This document shows positions 15,313 through 24,371 of a stretch of DNA of 64,000 nt, piece after piece. Location of the stretch: contig CALIMJ010000010.1 of NCBI GenBank assembly GCA_938028835.1, positions 89,291 through 153,290 on the forward strand, given 5' to 3'. The stretch is from an uncultured bacterium. GTDB lineage: Bacteria; Sysuimicrobiota; Sysuimicrobiia; Sysuimicrobiales; Sysuimicrobiaceae. Every line of letters starts with the position of its first letter. Position 1 is the first letter of the stretch. The position numbers were made by a program, and so were the translations under genes. The notes beneath the pieces are model-generated. The model ran no database searches. It saw nothing but the letters and a program-made list of their open reading frames with translations, and had not been told where the DNA came from.

Positions 15313-17652
15313 ATGACCACCCGCTGGCTCGGCGCGCCCATCAAGCGCAACGAGGACCCTCGCCTTCTGGTGGGGCAGGGCCTGTTCGTAGATGACGTCC
15401 AGCTGCCGGGGATGCTGCACGCCGTGGTACTCCGCAGCCCCCACGCCCACGCCCGCATCCTGCGGATCGACGTCCGGCGGGCCCTCGAACACCCGGACGT
15501 GCTCCTGGTGCTCACCCACGCGGACCTTCCCCCTAGTCTCCGGGAGCCGCTACCCAAGCTGATCCCCCACCCAGACCTCAAGCACCACAAGACCCAGTAC
15601 ACGCTGGCCCCCGACAAGGTCCGGCACGTGGGCGAACCTGTGGCGTTCGTAGTGGCCACCAGCCGCTACGCGGCGGAAGACGCCGCAGAGCTCATCGAGG
15701 TGGACTACGAACCCCTGCCGGCGGTGGTGGACCTGGAGGACGCCGCAGCCGGCCGGCCTGCCCTGGTGCATGAGGACATCGGCACCAACGTGGCTGCCCA
15801 CTCCGTCCAGCGCGTGGGCGACTACGAGGCGGCGCGCGCCCGCGCGGATCTCGTCCTGGCGCGGCGCTTCGTGGTGGACCGGGGGTGCGCGTCGCCCATG
15901 GAAACCCGCGGGGTCGTTGCGCAGTGGGACCCCAGGGCACGCCAGCTGACGGTGTGGGACAGCACCCAGGCTCCCATCCCCATCCGGAACGGGCTGGCGG
16001 CGCTGTTCGGGCTGGCCCAGAAGGACGTGCGGGTGATCGCGCCGGACGTGGGCGGCGGCTTCGGGCCAAAGATCATGATGTTCTACCCCGAGGAGGTGCT
16101 GGTGCCTCTGGCGGCCATGCGGCTGGGCCGCCCCGTGAAGTGGATCGAGGACCGGCGGGAGCACTTCGTCGCCACCAACCACGAGCGCACCCAGATCCAC
16201 CACGCGGAGATCGCCCTGGACCGCGAGGGCCACATCCTCGGGGTCCGCACGGTGTTCCTACACGACGCGGGTGCGTACATCCCCTATGGCCTCATCGTCC
16301 CCATCGTGGCGGAGTGCACGCTGCCGGGGCCGTACCGGATCCCCAACTACCACGCGGAGTTCCGCGCGGTGTTCACCAACAAGACCATCGTGAGCCCGTA
16401 CCGGGGTGCGGGTCGGCCCCACGGGGTGTTCGTCATGGAGCGGCTGCTGGACCTCGCCGCCCGCGAGCTCGGCATGGATCGCGCGGAGATCCGCCGCCGA
16501 AACTTCATCCAGCCTCACGAGTTCCCCTACGACGTGGGCTTGATCTACCAGGACAACGCGCCCCTAGTGTACGACAGCGGGAACTACCCCGCGGCCCTGG
16601 AACGCGCCCTGGAGGCGGTGGACTACCCCCGCTGGCCGGAGGAGAAGGCCCGCTACCGGGCCCAGGGCCGCCGGGTGGGGCTGGGGTTCGCGTGCTACGT
16701 GGAGGGCTCCGGCATCGGTCCGTACGAGGGCTGCCGCGTCACCGTGGAACCCTCAGGAAAGGTGTACGTGGCTACGGGCGTAGGCACCCAGGGCCAGGGC
16801 CACTTCACCTCCCTGGCCCAGGTGGTGGCGGAAGCCCTGGGCGTGGACGTCCGGGACGTCCACGTGGTCACCGGGGACACCGGCGCCTTCGGGTGGGGGA
16901 CCGGGACGTTTGCCAGCCGGGCCGCGGTGGTGGCCGGCAGCGCGGTGCACCTGGCGGCCCAGGCGGTCCGGCAGAAGGCCCTGCAGGTGGCCGCCTCCCT
17001 GCTGGAGGCCAGTCCGGAGGACCTGGAGCTGGCAGACGGACAGGTCCGGGTGCGCGGGGCGCCGTCGCGCTCCGTGAGCCTAGGCGAGGTGGCCCGAGCG
17101 GCGAACCCGTTGCGGGGCGTGATCCCCTCGGAGTGGGAGGGACCGGGCCTGGAAGCCACCCGCTACTTCGCGCCGCCACGGGGGACCTTTTCCCACGGGG
17201 TCCACGCAGCGCTGGTGGAGGTGGACCCGGAAACCGCCACCCTGCGTTTCCTGCGGTACGTGGTGGTGCACGACTGCGGGACGATCCTCAACCCCCTTAT
17301 CCTGGACGGCCAGATTCACGGTGGGGTAGCCCAGGGGATCGGGGGATCCTTCTTCGAGCGCCTGGTGTACGACGACTCCGGGCAGCTCCTGTCGGGCTCC
17401 TTCATGGACTTCCACATCCCCACCGCGGTGGAGATCCCGGAAATCGAGGTGATCCACCAGGAGACCCCCTCGCCCCTGAACCCCATCGGCGCCAAGGGGG
17501 CGGGGGAAGGAGGCGTGATCCCGGTTCCCGCGCTTGTGGCACAGGCCATCGAGGACGCCCTAGACGATCTGGAGCTGGAGATCCTCCGCATGCCGCTGCA
17601 TCCGGACGCCCTGTTCGAACTGATCCAGAAAGCTACCCGGAGGGGATCATGA
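15313..17652 (+). CDS. Xanthine dehydrogenase family protein, molybdopterin-binding large subunit (CoxL-like, form II)
   Basis: From ATG 15313 (GAGGGA site upstream; a TTG 30 bases earlier is possible) the protein has 779 residues, normal for the molybdenum subunit of this family. The active-site loop reads YRGAGR (363-368), not the CSFR loop of true aerobic CO dehydrogenase. The catalytic glutamate is in GAKGAGEGGVIP near the C-terminus, and the GGGFGPK and QGQGHFTSLAQV cofactor segments are present. It would hydroxylate a heterocycle or aldehyde. With the G, M and S genes it forms a complete operon, followed by an AllH-like gene, which hints at purine or ureide chemistry. Confidence 0.9.
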   Translation: MTTRWLGAPIKRNEDPRLLVGQGLFVDDVQLPGMLHAVVLRSPHAHARILRIDVRRALEHPDVLLVLTHADLPPSLREPLPKLIPHPDLKHHKTQYTLAPDKVRHVGEPVAFVVATSRYAAEDAAELIEVDYEPLPAVVDLEDAAAGRPALVHEDIGTNVAAHSVQRVGDYEAARARADLVLARRFVVDRGCASPMETRGVVAQWDPRARQLTVWDSTQAPIPIRNGLAALFGLAQKDVRVIAPDVGGGFGPKIMMFYPEEVLVPLAAMRLGRPVKWIEDRREHFVATNHERTQIHHAEIALDREGHILGVRTVFLHDAGAYIPYGLIVPIVAECTLPGPYRIPNYHAEFRAVFTNKTIVSPYRGAGRPHGVFVMERLLDLAARELGMDRAEIRRRNFIQPHEFPYDVGLIYQDNAPLVYDSGNYPAALERALEAVDYPRWPEEKARYRAQGRRVGLGFACYVEGSGIGPYEGCRVTVEPSGKVYVATGVGTQGQGHFTSLAQVVAEALGVDVRDVHVVTGDTGAFGWGTGTFASRAAVVAGSAVHLAAQAVRQKALQVAASLLEASPEDLELADGQVRVRGAPSRSVSLGEVARAANPLRGVIPSEWEGPGLEATRYFAPPRGTFSHGVHAALVEVDPETATLRFLRYVVVHDCGTILNPLILDGQIHGGVAQGIGGSFFERLVYDDSGQLLSGSFMDFHIPTAVEIPEIEVIHQETPSPLNPIGAKGAGEGGVIPVPALVAQAIEDALDDLELEILRMPLHPDALFELIQKATRRGS

Positions 17653-18092
17653 GGATCGAGGGGACCGAGACCCTGCACGCACCCCGGGATCGCGTGTGGG
17701 CATTGCTGGACGACCCGCAGGCCCTGGCCAGCTGCACGCCCGGCATGCAAGAGCTCCGGCCCACGGGCCCTGACGAGTTCGAGGCGGTGCTGTCCATCGG
17801 GATCGCCGCGGTCCGGGGCACGTACAAGGGGAAGCTCCGGATTACCGAGCGCACCCCGCCCGAACGCTACGCCGTGCAGGTGGAGGGTACCAGCGGCGCG
17901 GGCTTCGTGCGGGCCGTGGGGGTGCTGGAGCTGGAAGACCAGGGGGCACAGACCGGCGTGCGCTGGTCCGGAGAGGTGCAGGTGGGAGGCGCCCTGACCC
18001 TCGGCAGCCGCATGATCCCGGGCATCGCCCGCATGCTGGCCGGCCAGTTCTTCCAGTGCCTGGACCGAAAGCTGCAGGAGGGCTCCCCGTGA
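17649..18092 (+). CDS. CoxG-like SRPBCC (carbon monoxide dehydrogenase subunit G family) protein
   Basis: This 147-residue protein starts at an ATG overlapping the large-subunit stop (ATGA). It has the CoxG pattern: an N-terminal strand (MRIEGTETLHAPRDRVWALLDDPQALASCTPG), the middle YKGKLRITERTPPERY and a C-terminal helix (MIPGIARMLAGQFFQCLDRKL). CoxG relatives are thought to help assemble or anchor molybdenum hydroxylases at the membrane. Its place between the L and M genes supports that role here. Confidence 0.88.
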   Translation: MRIEGTETLHAPRDRVWALLDDPQALASCTPGMQELRPTGPDEFEAVLSIGIAAVRGTYKGKLRITERTPPERYAVQVEGTSGAGFVRAVGVLELEDQGAQTGVRWSGEVQVGGALTLGSRMIPGIARMLAGQFFQCLDRKLQEGSP

Positions 18093-18976
18093 AGCCGCCG
18101 GTTTTCGACTACCAGGACCCCGCATCGGTGGAGGAGGCGGTGGACGTTCTCGCACGCCACGGAGCGGCCGCGAAGGTGCTGGCAGGCGGCCAGAGCCTCG
18201 TGCCCCTGCTGAACCTACGGCTGGCGCGTCCGGAGGTGGTGGTGGACATTAACCGCATCGACGCGCTGGACTACCTGACCGAGGAGTCTGGCTGGTTGCG
18301 GGTGGGCGCCCGGGTCCGCCAGCGTCGGCTGGAGCGGGAAGGGGACGTGCGGCGCACGGTCCCCCTGCTGGCGGAGGCGGTGCGGTTCGTGGGCCACCCG
18401 CAGATCCGGAACCGGGGCACGGTCTGCGGAAGCTTGGCTCACGCGGACCCCGCGGCGGAGCTGCCGGCGGCAGCGGTAGCGGTGGGCGCGCGGCTGGTGG
18501 CCCACAGCCGGTCCGGGATCCGGGAGATCCCTGCCGAGGAGTTCTTCACCGGGCCTCTCACCACGGCTCTCCGGCCCGACGAGCTGCTGGTGGAGGCACG
18601 TTTCCCGTGCACCGGTCCGGACTGGGGCTGGGCCTTCCTGGAGGTGAGCAACCGCCACGGCGACTACGCGCTGTGCGGGGTGGCCGCGGGCGTGCGGGCC
18701 CGAGACGGACGGGTTCAGGACGCCCGGCTGGCGTACGCGGGCGCAGGTCCGGTGCCGGTCCGGCTGCGCCAAGCCGAGGTAGCCCTGGTGGAACACGCGG
18801 ACCTGGAGGAGGGGATCCGGGCCGCCGCCGCGGAGGCGCGCCGCGTTCTCCGCCCGGACGGAGACCTCCACGCCTCCAGTGAGTTCCGGCGGCACCTGGC
18901 CGCGGTGCTGACCGCGCGCGCGCTCCGGCTCGCCTGGAGTCGCGCCAGTACCTGCTCCGGAGGCGCCCATGCGTGA
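18089..18976 (+). CDS. Molybdenum hydroxylase FAD-binding medium subunit (CoxM-like)
   Basis: Starting at GTG 18089 inside the CoxG-like stop, this gives 295 residues of the FAD-binding PCMH type. The two flavin motifs are clear: AKVLAGGQSLVPLLNLR near the N-terminus and the later IRNRGTVCGSLAHADPAAELP. A C-terminal CO dehydrogenase flavoprotein domain follows. It passes electrons from the iron-sulfur subunit to an acceptor. Its 3' end overlaps the small-subunit gene by eight bases. Confidence 0.93.
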   Translation: MKPPVFDYQDPASVEEAVDVLARHGAAAKVLAGGQSLVPLLNLRLARPEVVVDINRIDALDYLTEESGWLRVGARVRQRRLEREGDVRRTVPLLAEAVRFVGHPQIRNRGTVCGSLAHADPAAELPAAAVAVGARLVAHSRSGIREIPAEEFFTGPLTTALRPDELLVEARFPCTGPDWGWAFLEVSNRHGDYALCGVAAGVRARDGRVQDARLAYAGAGPVPVRLRQAEVALVEHADLEEGIRAAAAEARRVLRPDGDLHASSEFRRHLAAVLTARALRLAWSRASTCSGGAHA

Positions 18977-19457
18977 GCCCCTGCGGACGGTCCAGCTCGA
19001 GGTGAACGGCAAAGCTTACACGGTGACGGTGCCCGTCCGCAAGACGCTGGCAGACGTCCTTCGGGAGGACCTGCAGCTCACCGGCACCCACGTGGGCTGC
19101 GAGCAGGGCGTGTGCGGCGCGTGTACGGTGTGGCTGGACGGTGAGCCTGTGCGGTCGTGCCTGTTGCTGGCGGTCCAGGCTGCCGGCCACCGGGTGACGA
19201 CGGTGGAGGCCCTGGGTACCGTGGACCGGCTCCACCCCGTACAGGAGGCCTTCTGGGAGAACCACGGGCTGCAGTGCGGGTTCTGCACGCCGGGGATCCT
19301 GATGACGGTGGCGGCCTTCCTGCGGGAGCACCCCGCCCCCTCCCGCCAGGAGATCCGGGAAGTTCTCGCAGGCCACCTCTGCCGGTGCACCGGTTACCAG
19401 AACATCGTGCGGGCGGTGGAGGACGCGGCACGCCGTCTGCAGGCTCGCCGCACCTGA
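18969..19457 (+). CDS. Molybdenum hydroxylase [2Fe-2S] small subunit (CoxS-like)
   Basis: This 162-residue protein has both iron-sulfur sites of the family: the plant-ferredoxin type (GCEQGVCGACTVWLDG, then SCLLLA) and the helical one (CGFCTPG and CRCTGYQNIV). It relays electrons from the molybdenum centre to FAD. With the L, G and M genes it completes a three-subunit hydroxylase in the gene order L-G-M-S. Maturation factors (XdhC or MoxR types) are not found beside it. Confidence 0.95.
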   Translation: MREPLRTVQLEVNGKAYTVTVPVRKTLADVLREDLQLTGTHVGCEQGVCGACTVWLDGEPVRSCLLLAVQAAGHRVTTVEALGTVDRLHPVQEAFWENHGLQCGFCTPGILMTVAAFLREHPAPSRQEIREVLAGHLCRCTGYQNIVRAVEDAARRLQARRT

Positions 19458-19463
19458 AGCGTC

Positions 19464-20297
19464 GTGCGCGTCCTCGCGTACCCCTCTTGGCTTGAGCCGC
19501 TCCGCGCCCGGGGCGCACAAGGCCGGGTGCTGGCCACCTTCCGCCGCAGCGCCTACGTGGCCTTCTCCGGGCTCGAGGAGGCGGTGGCCGCGCTGGTGGC
19601 GCCAGACCTCGGTCGGGGGCCGTTGAGTCTGCCGACCGACGGCGTCTTATGGGCGTGCCTGCGGCCCGGGGATCCCGTGCGGATCGCCTCCTCCTGCCTG
19701 CAAGCGGGCGATCAGACTCTGCACCTGGACGGTGCGGAGCCGTGGGACCCTACGCTGCCCCGCGTCCGGCCCCAGCCCGCACAGGTGCGCCGTTGCTGCG
19801 AGTGGCTGGTGGCGTCGGCTCCCCCGGAAAGCCTCGCACCCGTGGTCCCCCACCTGGTGGAAGGCCGCGGCCCCGCCCTACGCGACTGGCAGCGAAGGGC
19901 TCTGGAGGGAGCCCAGGCCCTCGCTGCGGGTGCGTATGCGTCCGGCTGCGAGCTGCTGTGCGGCCTCGGCCCAGGGCTCACGCCCAGCGGGGACGACTTC
20001 CTGTGCGGCTGGATGCTGGCCCTCTACCTGCACGGCCGGCCGCGGGAGACGCTGCTGCAACACGTGCGGGGCACCCACCGCATCGCCCGAGCCTACCTGC
20101 GGGCCGCCGCCGCCGGGTTTGCCTCCGAAGCGTGGCACCGCTTCGCGGCCTCCCTGCAAGGAGGACACTGGGTCGCGGCCGCTCGGGAGGTCCTGTTGGC
20201 CGGTGAGACCTCCGGCGCGGACACCCTCGCGGGCTTCCTGGCGGGACTGGTGGCTGGCGCGGGCTCCCGACCGGCTCGGTCCGTCCCGGTACCGTAG
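19464..20297 (+). CDS. AllH-like protein (DUF2877), putative oxamate carbamoyltransferase subunit
   Basis: This 277-residue protein carries the DUF2877 signature GLGPGLTPSGDDFLCG at about residues 168-183 and a late SGADTLAGFLAGL segment. DUF2877 is the family of E. coli YlbF, now AllH, which with AllF (FdrA) and AllG forms the oxamate carbamoyltransferase of allantoin degradation. The AllF and AllG partners are encoded 14 kb away in this window. It follows the hydroxylase small subunit after only six bases and is the last metabolic gene before lipid-type genes. The link to purine or ureide use rests on family and neighbours. Confidence 0.8.
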   Translation: MRVLAYPSWLEPLRARGAQGRVLATFRRSAYVAFSGLEEAVAALVAPDLGRGPLSLPTDGVLWACLRPGDPVRIASSCLQAGDQTLHLDGAEPWDPTLPRVRPQPAQVRRCCEWLVASAPPESLAPVVPHLVEGRGPALRDWQRRALEGAQALAAGAYASGCELLCGLGPGLTPSGDDFLCGWMLALYLHGRPRETLLQHVRGTHRIARAYLRAAAAGFASEAWHRFAASLQGGHWVAAAREVLLAGETSGADTLAGFLAGLVAGAGSRPARSVPVP

Positions 20298-20306
20298 AAT
20301 GGGCTT

Positions 20307-21281
20307 GTGGTGCAGCCGCTGCTTCTGGTGGTCAACCCGTACGCGGGTGGCGGACGGATCGCGGACGCGCTGCCCCTGGTGACGCGGGTGCTCCGCGGCC
20401 GGGGCGTGGCCTACGAGGTCCAGCAGGCCGCGGGCTTCCACGCCCTCGCGGAGGCCGCGGAGCGCGGCAGCCGGGCCGGGTTTCCCGCGGTGGTGGCGGT
20501 AGGCGGGGACGGCACCGTAAACGCGGTGGTGAACGGGGTGATGCGGGCAGGCGGACGCAGTGCGGTGGGGATCATTCCCGCGGGCACGGCCAACGAGTTC
20601 GTGCGGGGGTTGCCCATCCCTCGGAGCCTGCAGCGGGCCACGCAGGCCCTGATCCACGCGGAGCCCGCGGCCTTCGATGTGGCGGAGGCCAACGGCCGAT
20701 TCTTCGCCAACGTCTTCGGGATCGGCTTCGACGCGCGGGTGGCGGTGGGCGCGAACCGCCTTCGGGACCGGCGCATCCTGCGGGGCCGCGCGGTCTACTT
20801 CCTGGCGAGCCTGCTGGAGCTGGTGGGCGGCCGCGACCCCCTCGAGGTAGAGGTCACCACCGAGTCCGAGCGGTTTACGGGCCGGGTCTTGCTGGTGGCG
20901 GTGGTGAACGGACGCATGTACGGAGAGCGGGTGGCCGCTCTGCCCACCCCGAGTCTCCGGGACGGGTTGCTGGACCTGTACATCATCCAGGAGATGCGCC
21001 GCATGCGATCCCTGAACGCGGCGCTGAAGATGCTCCGCAGATCCCCCCTCCCGGAAATCGTGATCCAGAGGTGCCGCCGGGTCACCGTGGACGCGGACCG
21101 GCCCGTGGAGACCCACGTGGACGGGAACCCCATGGAGGCAGCGCGGAGGATTCAGGCCCGGGTGCTCCCCCGTGCCCTGCGGATCCTGCTGCCGCCCGAC
21201 TCCCTTCCGTGGAAGGCCGCGGAGGACGCCGGCCAGTGGACCCCGGGAATCGCGCCGGCGATCTCCGGGGAGGTCCCGTAG
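20307..21281 (+). CDS. Diacylglycerol kinase-like lipid kinase (DAGK catalytic domain)
   Basis: This 324-residue protein belongs to the YegS/DgkB group of soluble lipid kinases. It has the nucleotide motif VVAVGGDGTVNAVVNG (about 64-79), the AVGIIPAGTANEFVRG loop and the C-terminal VDADRPVETHVDGNPM region. It would phosphorylate diacylglycerol or a related lipid. The first of two GTG codons (20307, 20310) is taken as the start, nine bases after the AllH-like gene. The glycosyltransferase four bases downstream suggests both act on membrane glycerolipids. Confidence 0.88.
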   Translation: MVQPLLLVVNPYAGGGRIADALPLVTRVLRGRGVAYEVQQAAGFHALAEAAERGSRAGFPAVVAVGGDGTVNAVVNGVMRAGGRSAVGIIPAGTANEFVRGLPIPRSLQRATQALIHAEPAAFDVAEANGRFFANVFGIGFDARVAVGANRLRDRRILRGRAVYFLASLLELVGGRDPLEVEVTTESERFTGRVLLVAVVNGRMYGERVAALPTPSLRDGLLDLYIIQEMRRMRSLNAALKMLRRSPLPEIVIQRCRRVTVDADRPVETHVDGNPMEAARRIQARVLPRALRILLPPDSLPWKAAEDAGQWTPGIAPAISGEVP

Positions 21282-21284
21282 GCC

Positions 21285-22448
21285 ATGGATCGCGTCCCTT
21301 CCTCCCAGGTGCCGTCCTTCCTGGTGCTCTCCGCCTCCTACGGGGGCGGACACCAGCGGGTGGCGGAGGTCCTGGCAGACGCCTGGCGCCGCTCGTTGCC
21401 ACGGGTCCGGGTGGACGTGGTAGATTTCTTCGAACAGTTCGTGAACCCCGCGGTGAACCGGCTCACCCGATCCCTGTACGTCCGCAGCGTCCGTCACGCG
21501 CCGCGCCTGTGGGGCGCGTTCTACTACGCCACCGGCAACATCCGACCGGATTCCCCCACGCAGCGGTTCATCAACCGCCTGGGGAAGACCCGGCTGCTGG
21601 CGTACCTCCGGCAACGCGGCCCCCACGTGGTCGTCTCCGTTCACCCCACACCCGCGGGCTCCCTGTCCGAGCTCAAGGGGGAGGGGAAGGCGTCGCAACC
21701 CTCCGCGGTGGTGCTGACCGACTACGCGGTGCACTCCCAGTGGATCCACCCGCACGTGGACCTGTACTGCGTGGCTTCCGAGGAGGTCCGCGCAGGACTG
21801 ACCGACCGTGGGGTGCCGGCCAGCCGCATCCGGGTCACGGGCATCCCCGTGGATCCCGCGTTCGCACAGCCGGTGGACCGGGCCCAGGTGGCAAGCCGGC
21901 TGGGCGTGGACCCTGCGCGGACCACGGTGCTGGTGATGGCGGGGGCCTACGCGATGCTGGGGGGCATCCTGGATGTCCACCGGGCGCTGTCGGCGCTCCC
22001 ACAGCCGGTCCAGGCGGTGTTCGTGTGCGGGCGGGACGAGGCGTTGGTGGCGCGCCTGAGGCAGCGCAGCCGGCGCCGGCCGGACTTCCACGTGTACGGG
22101 TTCGTGTCCAACGTGCACGAGTGGATGGCGGTGGCGGACCTGCTGGTGACCAAGGCCGGCGGGATCACCGTGTCCGAGGCGTTGGTGCGGGAGCTGCCCA
22201 TGGTCATCTACCGCCCCATCCCCGGCCAGGAGGAGTGGAATACGCGGATGCTGGTGGCCTCCGGAGCGGCACGGGTGGCGCGGGACCCGGAGGAGCTCCG
22301 GCGGGTCGTGGTCCAGCTGGTGAGCGACCCCGCGGCGCTGGAGTCCATGCGGGCCGCGGCCCGGAGGGTGCGCAGGCCCCGAGCGGCCCAGGAGGCCGCG
22401 GAGGCGATCACCCAACTTCTCCCGGAGGCGTTGCGGGGTGCGCGGTAA
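21285..22448 (+). CDS. MGDG synthase-type glycosyltransferase (GT28, UgtP-like)
   Basis: This 387-residue protein has the N-terminal SASYGGGHQRVAEVL motif of the monogalactosyldiacylglycerol synthase / UgtP family, the acceptor-domain NRLTRSLY region and the C-terminal nucleotide-sugar site VTKAGGITVSEAL followed by PIPGQEEWNT. It probably transfers a sugar to diacylglycerol, making a glycolipid on the inner face of the membrane. It sits directly after a diacylglycerol-kinase-like gene and overlaps the MFS gene by 11 bases. Confidence 0.88.
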   Translation: MDRVPSSQVPSFLVLSASYGGGHQRVAEVLADAWRRSLPRVRVDVVDFFEQFVNPAVNRLTRSLYVRSVRHAPRLWGAFYYATGNIRPDSPTQRFINRLGKTRLLAYLRQRGPHVVVSVHPTPAGSLSELKGEGKASQPSAVVLTDYAVHSQWIHPHVDLYCVASEEVRAGLTDRGVPASRIRVTGIPVDPAFAQPVDRAQVASRLGVDPARTTVLVMAGAYAMLGGILDVHRALSALPQPVQAVFVCGRDEALVARLRQRSRRRPDFHVYGFVSNVHEWMAVADLLVTKAGGITVSEALVRELPMVIYRPIPGQEEWNTRMLVASGAARVARDPEELRRVVVQLVSDPAALESMRAAARRVRRPRAAQEAAEAITQLLPEALRGAR

Positions 22449-23643
22449 CCGCGCCGCCTCCCACGCGGCCCTGGTGGGACTTGTGGAGTGCGCCCGCGGC
22501 GCGCTCCTGTTCACCCTCCTACCCAACCACCTGCGCTTCGGCGTCGGACACGGAATGTCCGTGGTGGGGCTCACCCTCTCCGTTTACTACCTGTCGGAGC
22601 TGGCCCTGAAGGTCCCGTCCGGGTGGCTGGTAGACCGCTGGGGTCGGCGGCTTCCGGTCGTGGCGGGGCTTTCCCTGACCCTGCTAGCTACCCTGCTGTT
22701 CGCTCGGCTGGAAGCGGTGTGGGCCTTGCTGGTGGCGGCGGCGGTGGGTGGGGCGGGGGCCTCCCCCGTCTGGCCCGCGGTGGTGAGCGGCGTGGCGGAC
22801 GCCACGGAGGAGGGCGGCCGGGGCAGCGCCATGGGCGCGGTGTTCACCAGCTGGCTGGTGGGGACCGGGTTGGGGTTCGTGCTGGCCAACTTCCTCCTGG
22901 AGGTGCACACCGCAGCGGCTTTCGGGCTGGTGGCCGCCTGCCAGCTGGCGGCCCTAGCCTTGGCAGGCCGGCTGGAGGCCCGCTCCCGCGGCCACGTACA
23001 GGAGGAGCTGCGGGAGTCGGTTCACGACGTAGAGCTCACCGCGGGACGTCTGTGGCCCCTGGTGGCGGGGATGGCGGTGCAGACGCTGGCCATGGGCATG
23101 CTGGTGCCCACCCTGTCCCCCTACGCCCGTGAGGTCCTGAAGCTCACACCCCTTTGGATCGGGGTCCTGCTGCTGGCGGGCCCCGGCCTCACGGTGCTCT
23201 TGCTAGTTCCCCTGGGTCGCCTCATCGACCGCCTGGACCGGCTGGAGGTGCTCCCGATGTGCATCGGAGCAGGAGCCGCCGTGCTTTTCGTCCTCCCCTT
23301 CTTCCGGTCCCTGTGGATCTTGATCCCGCTGGTTGCGATCCTGGGACTCGGCTACGCCACCATGCTTCCCGCGTGGAATGCCCTCTTGATGGACCTGCTG
23401 CCCCCTGCCCGGCGCGCCACCCTCCTGGGCCTCGCGATGTCCATCGAGGGCGCCGGGGTTGCCCTGGGTACCGCCCTCGGCGGGGTCCTGTGGGATGCCA
23501 TGGGGCCCTCTGCTCCGTTCCACGCCGCCGGACTGTTCCTGTTCCTGGTGGCGGTCAACTACCTCATGCTGCTGCCCCGTTCCCTGGAACCCGTGCTACG
23601 GCGGAAGAACGCAAGGGGCGGCTGGCAGCCCAAAGAGGGGTGA
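22438..23643 (+). CDS. Major facilitator superfamily transporter
   Basis: This 401-residue protein has about 12 hydrophobic segments and the MFS loop-2/3 signature GWLVDRWGRRLPVV (about 62-75), with a degenerate second copy (PLGRLIDRLDRLEVL). The GTG at 22438 lies within the end of the glycosyltransferase gene. In a glycolipid-type operon it may export or flip a lipid or sugar-lipid, as proposed for some MFS proteins next to UgtP-like enzymes. A drug-efflux role is equally possible, since the substrate cannot be read from the sequence. Confidence 0.82.
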   Translation: MRGNRAASHAALVGLVECARGALLFTLLPNHLRFGVGHGMSVVGLTLSVYYLSELALKVPSGWLVDRWGRRLPVVAGLSLTLLATLLFARLEAVWALLVAAAVGGAGASPVWPAVVSGVADATEEGGRGSAMGAVFTSWLVGTGLGFVLANFLLEVHTAAAFGLVAACQLAALALAGRLEARSRGHVQEELRESVHDVELTAGRLWPLVAGMAVQTLAMGMLVPTLSPYAREVLKLTPLWIGVLLLAGPGLTVLLLVPLGRLIDRLDRLEVLPMCIGAGAAVLFVLPFFRSLWILIPLVAILGLGYATMLPAWNALLMDLLPPARRATLLGLAMSIEGAGVALGTALGGVLWDAMGPSAPFHAAGLFLFLVAVNYLMLLPRSLEPVLRRKNARGGWQPKEG

Positions 23644-24371
23644 GCGTGTGGCCGTGGGCTGTGCTGGCCGCCGCGGGGGTGGGGTACACCGCGGGCGCCC
23701 AGGTGGCGGCGAGGATCAGGCTTGCGGTGCGCCGCGGTCCTGTTCGGCCCCAGGTGGCGCTCACCTTCGACGACGGGCCCCACCCCGACTACACCCTGCG
23801 CATCCTGGACGTGCTGGCCCGCTACCGGGTGCGGGCCACCTTCTTCTTCGTGGGCCGCTACGCCCTGGAGTTGCCGGACATCGCCCGGGAGGTCGCTCGG
23901 GCGGGGCACGCCTTGGGCAGCCACACGTTCAGTCACACCCACCTGTGGGCGCTCGGACCCCAGGCCACCTGGCGGGAGGTGGCGGAAGGAGTGCGGGCCG
24001 TGCAGCAGGCCACGGGCGTGCGGCCGATTTACTTCCGGCCACCGTGGGGCGCTTTCAACCTGGCGGCGCTCGGGGCCTGCCGGCGCCTGGGGCTGGTGGC
24101 GGTGTTGTGGACCGTGCGCGGTGAGGGGTACCGGTGGAAGCCCACCGCGGAGCAGATGGCACGAGAGGTGGTCCGGCGGGCCCACCCCGGGGCCGTGGTG
24201 AACCTTCACGACCGCGGGGGCTTCCCGGACACTCCGCAGCGGGTTCTGGAAGCCCTTCCCCGCATGGTGGAGGGCCTGCGCTCACGGGGTCTGGAACCGG
24301 TCTCCCTGGACGAGCTGCTCAGGACGGGCCACGGAGCCCGCTCGGCGGGCGGTCCCGTACAGCTGCAGTAG
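23640..24371 (+). CDS. Polysaccharide deacetylase family protein (NodB/CE4 domain)
   Basis: From the GTG at 23640 (GTGA overlap with the MFS stop) the protein has 243 residues: an N-terminal membrane anchor (VWPWAVLAAAGVGYTAGAQVAA) and a CE4 domain. Motif 1 TFDDGPHPDYT, motif 2 GSHTFSHTH and motif 3 RPPWGAFN are intact, so it should be a metal-dependent N- or O-deacetylase facing the outside. Its last 90 bases overlap the end of the convergent YkoP-like gene. The tail after SLDELLRTG is not conserved-looking. Confidence 0.88.
   Translation: MSVWPWAVLAAAGVGYTAGAQVAARIRLAVRRGPVRPQVALTFDDGPHPDYTLRILDVLARYRVRATFFFVGRYALELPDIAREVARAGHALGSHTFSHTHLWALGPQATWREVAEGVRAVQQATGVRPIYFRPPWGAFNLAALGACRRLGLVAVLWTVRGEGYRWKPTAEQMAREVVRRAHPGAVVNLHDRGGFPDTPQRVLEALPRMVEGLRSRGLEPVSLDELLRTGHGARSAGGPVQLQ

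Noticed and set aside
15313..19457. Aerobic CO dehydrogenase (form I) for the CoxLGMS-like operon
   Set aside because: The large subunit has YRGAGR in place of the CSFR active-site loop, so CO oxidation is not supported.
19878..22574. An 898-codon minus-strand open frame over the AllH-like, DAG kinase and glycosyltransferase genes
   Set aside because: The plus-strand genes carry full motifs (GGDGT, SYGGGH, GPGLTPSGDDF); the reverse frame has none.
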